13,083 nucleotides of DNA from Alphaproteobacteria bacterium (GTDB taxonomy: Bacteria > Pseudomonadota > Alphaproteobacteria > Geminicoccales > Geminicoccaceae): contig JALSRW010000275.1 in NCBI GenBank assembly GCA_026984595.1, forward strand, positions 1 to 13,083. The letters run 5' to 3'. The first letter of the stretch is position 1, and every line of letters begins with the position of its first letter. A model generated the notes under the pieces. That model was given only the letters and a program-made list of their open reading frames with translations. It was not told the DNA's origin and searched no databases. This document shows positions 9,701 to 13,083 of this stretch, piece after piece. Position numbers and translations under genes: made by a program.

Positions 9701-10374
9701 CGGTCGACATAAGCGCGCAGGATCGGTGACAGATAGGCGTCGACCACGGTGGTGTCGCCACGACCGACGATCTTGATCAGCGGGCTCGCCTCGTGGCTCG
9801 GCGAGATCTGGGTGAAGCCGATCTCGCGGGCGATCTCGGCCAGGCGCCGCTCGTGCTGCGGGAAGCGGTAGCCGTGCATGGAGACGATCGCCACCGACCG
9901 AAAGCCCGCTTCGAAGGCCTCCCGCAGAACGGCGCGCGCCTGCCGCTCGTCGAGCGGCCGGTCGATGCTGCCGTCGGCCCCGAGCCGCTCGTCGATCTCC
10001 ACCACCTTGGAATAGAGCTGTTCGGGCAACGTGATGTGACGGGCGAAGATGTCCGGCCGGTCCTGATAGCCGATGCGCAGACAGTCCCGGAGGCCGCGGG
10101 TAATGGCCAGCACGGTGGGCGTGCCCTTGCGCTCGAGGAGGGCGTTGGTGGCCACCGTCGTGCCCATCTTCACGGCATCGATGCGCTCGGCCGGGATCGG
10201 CTGGTCCCTGCCGAGCCCGAGAATGTCGCGGATGCCCTGCAGAGCGGCATCCGCGTACTGCTCGGGGTTCTCCGACAGCAGCTTGTGGATGCGGATCGAG
10301 CCGTCGGGCGCGCGCGCCACCACATCGGTGAACGTGCCGCCACGATCGATCCAGAACTGCCAGCCATCGGCCAT
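6748..10374 (-). CDS. 5-oxoprolinase-type enzyme, fused HyuA-HyuB (hydantoinase/oxoprolinase family)
   Basis: Probable ATP-dependent 5-oxoprolinase, opening 5-oxo-L-proline to L-glutamate in glutathione-cycle metabolism. It is 1208 residues long, near the fused eukaryotic-type enzymes (about 1,200-1,290). The HyuA half (about 1-690) has IDRGGTFTDVV near residues 9-19, MGTTVATNALLER near 69, GPAGGIVGA, GFDMGGTSTDVS near 281 and GGAGAQHA near 451, which are ASKHA-type ATP-binding elements. The HyuB half (about 700-1208) starts around CDPILLEIFNN, contains NNPYNGGTHLPDV and ends with TPSGGGYGRPED. The Arg in DRGGTFTD and the LLSENPEQYADA segment resemble true 5-oxoprolinases more than separate HyuA or acetone carboxylase subunits. 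The start is uncertain: GTG at 10380 is in frame, but ATG at 10374 has GGGAG nine bases upstream, better spacing. It is probably cytosolic. Hydantoinase or another lactam substrate cannot be excluded. No transporter or amidohydrolase partner is nearby. Confidence 0.93.
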   Translation of the reverse strand: MADGWQFWIDRGGTFTDVVARAPDGSIRIHKLLSENPEQYADAALQGIRDILGLGRDQPIPAERIDAVKMGTTVATNALLERKGTPTVLAITRGLRDCLRIGYQDRPDIFARHITLPEQLYSKVVEIDERLGADGSIDRPLDERQARAVLREAFEAGFRSVAIVSMHGYRFPQHERRLAEIAREIGFTQISPSHEASPLIKIVGRGDTTVVDAYLSPILRAYVDRVAAELGDVRLMFMQSNGGLVDAHRFQGKDAILSGPAGGIVGAVKTARIAGFDHIIGFDMGGTSTDVSHYAGQYERAFETEVAGVRMRAPMMKIHTVAAGGGSIITFDGSRFRVGPESAGANPGPACYRRGGPLAVTDANLMVGKLLPEFFPRVFGPQADQPLDAEVVAREFEALAREVREKTGVARSPLEIAQGCLAIANDNMANAIKKITIQRGIDTSRYTLVCFGGAGAQHACQVADLLSIGRIMIHPFASVLSAYGIGLADVRTIRQKAIEKVLEEGLIAELERAIAELERAVRAELAAQDITEARIRTECRVHVRYAGTDTPLEVPAGGLAEMRAAFEAEHRSRYGFIVEGRDLVAEAVTVEGIGAMEDVSEPERPILPRGPDEPLEPVRTTRIFTTRAPHQPPESFACAVYRRADMRPGDHIPGPAIVTDPTTTVVVEPGWALDVTRHDHLLLERVEPLPKRVAVGTDCDPILLEIFNNLFMTIAEQMGVTLQNTAYSVNVKERLDFSCALFDTDGGLIANAPHMPVHLGSMGESVRTIIRQRRGRMRPGDVYALNNPYNGGTHLPDVTVIMPVFSEDGELLFFTASRAHHADIGGITPGSMPPDSTHIDQEGALIDDFLLVENGVFREQALLELLTSGPYPCRNPRQNVADLQAQIAACSKGATELLKMVAQFGLPTVHAYMRHVMDNAEESVRRVIDRLEDGEFTYPHDLGPVIRVAVKVNREQRSVRIDFTGTSDQQPWNFNAPAAVTRAAVLYVFRTLVDADIPLNDGCLKPIELVIPEGSILACEYPAAVCAGNVETSQWATDTLFGALKAMAAAQGTMNNFTFGNETHQYYETICGGSGAGPDFDGTSAVHTHMTNSRLTDPEVLEWRYPVLLEAHAINRGSGGRGRHRGGDGTIRRVRFLETMHAAILSNHRIVPPFGLEGGEPGICGDQWVERADGRVERLKGCDRTVLGPGDVFVIQTPSGGGYGRPED

Positions 10375-10409
10375 CGCCACAATCTCCCGCTGGAGCGCGA
10401 ACCGCGCGG

Positions 10410-10438
10410 TCTATAGCCGAGCCCGCCACCGCCGTCAC
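10410..10438 (-). promoter_or_regulatory. Possible sigma70-type promoter for the oxoprolinase gene
   Basis: Read on the minus strand, GTGACG (10433-10438) and TATAGA (10410-10415) are separated by 17 bases and match the -35 and -10 consensus at four of six positions each. The -10 element lies about 35 bases before the ATG at 10374. A short dyad, GCGCG-AAC-CGCGC (10395-10407), sits around the expected transcription start. Confidence 0.3.
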
Positions 10439-10439
10439 C

Positions 10440-10453
10440 ATCGGCCGGCCGAT
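10440..10453. repeat. 14-bp perfect palindrome in a divergent promoter region
   Basis: ATCGGCCGGCCGAT is a perfect dyad with no spacer. It is two bases from the putative -35 of the oxoprolinase promoter and about 90 bp before the lipoprotein gene. Its position would suit a dimeric repressor or activator, but no regulator gene is adjacent, and short GC palindromes arise fairly often by chance in such DNA. Confidence 0.4.
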
Positions 10454-10544
10454 CGGCGCCCCGTCCCGACGCCCGCCACGCTTGCCGGGACGAACGGCGG
10501 CGGCCATCATGCGGTGTGGCCGGCGAATACGCGGAGCCCTCGCC

Positions 10545-11171
10545 ATGTTCGGTCGGAGCACGATCCTTCTGGTTCTCCTTCTGGCGGCCTGTGCGCCCCG
10601 CTATCCGCTCGACATGACGGAGGAGGAATGGCGGGCACTGTCCCCGGAACGGAGGCTGGCCGCACGCAGGGAGGAAACGGAGCTCGAGCGAAAACGCGAA
10701 GCACGGCGGCGCGCCCGGGAGGAGAAGCGGGCGCTGGCGGTGCGCCGCGCTCGACAGCGGCAACGGGAGCGGATCGCCGAAGGCTACCGATCCGCCGCCC
10801 TCGAGGATTTCCTGATCTGCGAGCTCCGAGGCGGTGAAGCGCGGTTCGGCGAGGATTGGGGACCGTTTTTCGCCACCAATTTCACCGTTCTGCGTGGCGA
10901 AATAAGCGCTTTCGAGCTGATCCGGACCAACGGCCGCGACCGCGCGCGGGTGTCGGCGCTGTTCTATACGAACGGCCGGCGGCTGCGCCTGTGCGCCGGC
11001 GACTCTCCCTTCGCCGGCAAGAACGCCTGCGTCAACATGCGGGCGGATTCCCGCCGGTTCCGCCGCGGTGTCCGCAAGACCCTCCGGGCGAAGAAGCTGT
11101 TCCGTGGTGCCGAATTGTTCTGCCGCCGCCCGAAACGACGGCCGGCACCGCCTTCGCCGGCCGCTTTCTGA
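10545..11171 (+). CDS. Small lipoprotein with a charged helix and four-cysteine C-terminal domain
   Basis: A predicted lipoprotein of 208 residues whose function I do not recognise. The N-terminus MFGRSTILLVLLLAAC is a classic lipoprotein signal ending in a lipobox (LAAC), so Cys16 should be lipidated. The next residue is Ala, which does not retain the protein at the inner membrane in enterobacterial terms, so outer-membrane anchoring is likely. Residues about 24-85 are an extremely charged Arg/Glu helix (LERKREARRRAREEKRALAV), likely an extended or coiled helix. The C-terminal domain (about 86-195) has four cysteines (92, 150, 162, 193) that could form two disulfides in the periplasm, and ends in a basic, Pro-rich tail. 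ATG 10545 is chosen over an upstream in-frame ATG because GGAG lies eight bases before it and the signal peptide begins cleanly there. The gene is divergent from the oxoprolinase and 115 bp upstream of the PHA synthase, so it could be co-transcribed with it. Confidence 0.85.
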   Translation: MFGRSTILLVLLLAACAPRYPLDMTEEEWRALSPERRLAARREETELERKREARRRAREEKRALAVRRARQRQRERIAEGYRSAALEDFLICELRGGEARFGEDWGPFFATNFTVLRGEISAFELIRTNGRDRARVSALFYTNGRRLRLCAGDSPFAGKNACVNMRADSRRFRRGVRKTLRAKKLFRGAELFCRRPKRRPAPPSPAAF

Positions 11172-11218
11172 CCCCTTCCCCACCGCCTCGCATTCCGGGG
11201 CTGCGACCGCGGGTCCGC

Positions 11219-11249
11219 CTGGCAGTCGCCCCCACCGCCCCCATATGTT
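11219..11249 (+). promoter_or_regulatory. Weak candidate promoter for phaC
   Basis: CTGGCA (11219-11224) resembles a -35 element at four of six positions. TATGTT (11244-11249) resembles a -10 element at four of six, but the spacer is 19 bases. The -10 would overlap the PhaR-like dyad, which would fit repression by occlusion. Taken alone this is weak. Confidence 0.2.
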
Positions 11250-11261
11250 GCAATGCAGCAT
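11245..11261. promoter_or_regulatory. PhaR-like operator upstream of phaC
   Basis: ATGTTGC-AAT-GCAGCAT is an imperfect dyad, six of seven positions symmetric around a 3-base spacer. The core TTGC-N3-GCAG is one base from CTGC-N3-GCAG, the form I recall for the PHA-responsive repressor PhaR of Paracoccus. It lies 25 bases before the phaC start, in the only long gap before a PHA gene. PhaR is known to bind PHA and repress granule genes; its use here is inferred from motif and position. Confidence 0.5.
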
Positions 11262-11274
11262 GGCTCGAACGATC

Positions 11275-11281
11275 GAGGAGG
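11275..11281 (+). promoter_or_regulatory. Strong Shine-Dalgarno deciding the phaC start
   Basis: GAGGAGG lies five bases before the ATG at 11287. An in-frame ATG at 11260 has no comparable site and falls inside the PhaR-like dyad, so 11287 is the preferred start. Confidence 0.7.
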
Positions 11282-11286
11282 CCGCG

Positions 11287-13083
11287 ATGGCGGAGGCGGA
11301 ACGGCGCGCAGGAGGGAACCGGGCACCGGCACAGCGGCGGAAGGATCACGGGGTACGGCCGGCGGCCGTGCGCCCGGTGCAGCGGGGCGGAGAACGGGCG
11401 AAGACGACGGCTCCACCCCTGCCTTTCGCTCCTTCCTGGGAAAACTTCGATCGTCTCCTGCACGCCTTTCAGGCGCGCTTCACCGGCGGCTTCTCGCCGC
11501 CCGGGACGGCGTTGACCCGGCTCGACTGGTGGATGCATCTGGCCAACGCCCCCGGCCGCCAGGCGGCACTGGCGCAGAAGGCCTGGTTCGACGGTATGGA
11601 GCTCCTGAGCTGGGCCGGGCGGGCATGGCTCGGACAGAACGAACCCGGCCCCTTCCAGCCGGCCGGACACGACCGGCGCTTCCGCCATCCCGACTGGCAG
11701 CGCCCGCCCTTCAATATCCTGGCCCAGACCCATCTGGCGGTGCAGGATTTCTGGGATGCCGCCACCTGCGATGTGCGCGGTGTCAGCGCCCGCCACCGCC
11801 AGCAGATCAATTTCATGGTGCGCCAGGATCTCGACCGACTGGCGCCGAGCAACTTCCCCTGGACCAATCCCGAGGTGATCCGCCGCACCCTGGCCGAAGG
11901 GGGCATGAATTTCCTGCGCGGCTTCGGCTACTTCCTCGAGGACCTGGAACGCCAGCTCACCGGCAAGCCGCAGGCCGGCACGGAGAAATTCCGGCCGGGA
12001 CAGGAAGTGGCGGTCACCCCCGGTCAGGTGGTCTACCGCAACGAGCTGATCGAGCTCGTCCAGTATGCGCCGGCCACCGATGCGGTGCGACCCGAGCCGG
12101 TGCTGATCGTGCCGGCCTGGATCATGAAATACTACATCCTCGATCTCTCGCCCCACAATTCGCTGGTGCGGCATCTGGTCGAACAGGGCTTCACCGTGTT
12201 CATGATCTCCTGGAAGAATCCCGGCCCCGAGGACCGCGATCTGTCCTTCGACGATTATCGGCGTCTGGGGGTGACGGCCGCACTCGAGGCGGTCGAGCGC
12301 ATCGTTCCCGAACGGAAGGTCCATGCCGTCGGCTACTGTCTCGGCGGCACGCTGCTGGCGATCGCCGCCGCCAAGATGGCGCGCGATGGCGAGGAGCGCC
12401 TGGAGAGCCTGACCCTGTTCGCCGCCCAGACCGATTTCACCGAGGCCGGCGAGCTCATGCTGTTCATCGACGAGAGTGCGCTCGCCTGGCTCGAGGACAT
12501 GATGTGGGACCAGGGCTACCTCGATGCCCGGCAGATGGCCGGCACCTTCCAGCTCCTGCGTTCCACCGACCTCATCTGGTCGCGGATGGTGCGCGAATAC
12601 ATGCTCGGCGAACGCGAGGAGCTCACCGATCTCATGGCCTGGAGCAAGGATGCGACGCGGATGCCGGCGCGCATGCACAGCGAGTATCTGCGCCACCTGT
12701 TCCTCGAGAACCGCCTGTCGCGGGGCCGCTACGCCGTCGAGGGCCGACCGGTGGTGCTGACCGACATCCGCGTGCCGATCTTCGTCGTCGGCACCGAGAA
12801 GGACCACATCGCGCCCTGGCAGTCGGTCTACAAGATCCGCCTCCTGACCGACACCGAGGTCACCTTCGTGCTGGCCTCGGGCGGGCACAACGCCGGCATC
12901 GTCTCGGAACCCGGCCATCCCGGCCGCCATTTCCGGATCCGGAGGATGCCCGAGGACGATCCCTACATTCCGCCCGATCAGTGGCCCGCCCTGGCCGAGT
13001 ATCGCGAGGGTTCCTGGTGGCCCGCCTGGTGGTCCTGGCTCGCCGAGCGCAGCGGCCCACCGACCGCACCGCCGCCGATGGGG
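11287..13083 (+). CDS. phaC: Class I polyhydroxyalkanoate synthase (3' end beyond window edge)
   Basis: Polymerises (R)-3-hydroxyacyl-CoA into polyhydroxyalkanoate on the surface of storage granules in the cytoplasm. The window holds 599 residues without a stop, about full class I length, so only the extreme C-terminus is missing. The alpha/beta-hydrolase core carries the synthase box GYCLGG with nucleophile Cys351 in place of the lipase Ser. Asp506 (in TEKDHIAPW) and His534 (in SGGHNAGI) complete the triad. The Asp-to-His spacing of 28 equals that of Cupriavidus PhaC (480/508). Other family marks are NFPWTNP, VPAWIMKYYILDLSP, VFMISWKNP and the Trp-rich GSWWPAWWSWL near the end. The N-terminus (about 1-45) is unusually basic and disordered-looking, placing Cys351 some 30 residues later than in Cupriavidus. 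Its length and lack of a PhaE partner argue against class III. No phaA, phaB or phasin gene is in the window. Expression is probably controlled by the PhaR-like site upstream. Confidence 0.96.
   Translation, partial: MAEAERRAGGNRAPAQRRKDHGVRPAAVRPVQRGGERAKTTAPPLPFAPSWENFDRLLHAFQARFTGGFSPPGTALTRLDWWMHLANAPGRQAALAQKAWFDGMELLSWAGRAWLGQNEPGPFQPAGHDRRFRHPDWQRPPFNILAQTHLAVQDFWDAATCDVRGVSARHRQQINFMVRQDLDRLAPSNFPWTNPEVIRRTLAEGGMNFLRGFGYFLEDLERQLTGKPQAGTEKFRPGQEVAVTPGQVVYRNELIELVQYAPATDAVRPEPVLIVPAWIMKYYILDLSPHNSLVRHLVEQGFTVFMISWKNPGPEDRDLSFDDYRRLGVTAALEAVERIVPERKVHAVGYCLGGTLLAIAAAKMARDGEERLESLTLFAAQTDFTEAGELMLFIDESALAWLEDMMWDQGYLDARQMAGTFQLLRSTDLIWSRMVREYMLGEREELTDLMAWSKDATRMPARMHSEYLRHLFLENRLSRGRYAVEGRPVVLTDIRVPIFVVGTEKDHIAPWQSVYKIRLLTDTEVTFVLASGGHNAGIVSEPGHPGRHFRIRRMPEDDPYIPPDQWPALAEYREGSWWPAWWSWLAERSGPPTAPPPMG

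Noticed and set aside
6931..9729. 932-codon plus-strand open frame antisense to the oxoprolinase gene
   Set aside because: Long antisense frames are common opposite high-GC coding sequence. The composition is low-complexity (Gly, His, Asp, Arg) and no family motif is visible.
6827..10561. 1244-codon minus-strand open frame overlapping the oxoprolinase gene in another frame
   Set aside because: Its product is dominated by Arg, Gly, His and Pro with no domain sense, as expected for an out-of-frame reading of a GC-rich gene; the overlapping frame has full family motifs.
11260..11286. Upstream in-frame ATG as an alternative phaC start
   Set aside because: It lacks a Shine-Dalgarno and falls inside the PhaR-like dyad, whereas ATG 11287 has GAGGAGG five bases upstream.
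11032..12930. 632-codon minus-strand open frame opposite phaC
   Set aside because: The opposite strand encodes a motif-complete PHA synthase; this reading has no recognisable domain.
1..13083. tRNA, rRNA, CRISPR, insertion sequence, toxin-antitoxin or phage-defence genes
   Set aside because: I looked on both strands for repeats, RNA-like stems and hallmark protein motifs and found none.

Overview
This is a GC-rich chromosomal window (roughly 70% G+C by eye) that looks like a free-living Alphaproteobacterium, perhaps of the Rhodospirillales type. That placement is inferred from base composition, a class I polyhydroxyalkanoate (PHA) synthase with a PhaR-like operator, and a PAS/GGDEF/EAL signalling protein of a style common in that group. 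It is not proven. I see no tRNA, rRNA, CRISPR array, insertion sequence or phage gene. The window holds seven genes, five complete and two cut by the edges.

Left part (1-4281): a three-PAS GGDEF-EAL cyclic-di-GMP enzyme on the minus strand, cut by the left edge, is divergent from a complete oligopeptidase B-type serine peptidase (S9A family) on the plus strand. About 176 bp separate them.

Middle (4345-6719): two plus-strand genes overlap by 4 bp (ATGA) and encode helical, apparently cytosolic proteins of about 361 and 430 residues. I do not recognise either. They form a translationally coupled pair and are the best candidate here for something undescribed. They end 28 bp from the end of the convergent oxoprolinase gene, with an imperfect hairpin in the gap.

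Right part (6748-13083): a long minus-strand gene encodes a fused HyuA-HyuB 5-oxoprolinase-type enzyme. Divergent from it is a small plus-strand lipoprotein gene with a very basic charged helix and a four-cysteine C-terminal domain. The shared 170-bp region has a possible promoter and a 14-bp perfect palindrome. Next is a class I PHA synthase (phaC) missing only its extreme C-terminus. It is preceded by a strong Shine-Dalgarno sequence and a 17-bp dyad resembling the PhaR repressor site.

Apart from the coupled pair, the genes do not form an obvious pathway. They cover c-di-GMP signalling, peptide turnover, oxoproline (glutathione-cycle) metabolism, an envelope lipoprotein and carbon storage. 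The many long alternative open frames are high-GC shadows of these genes.
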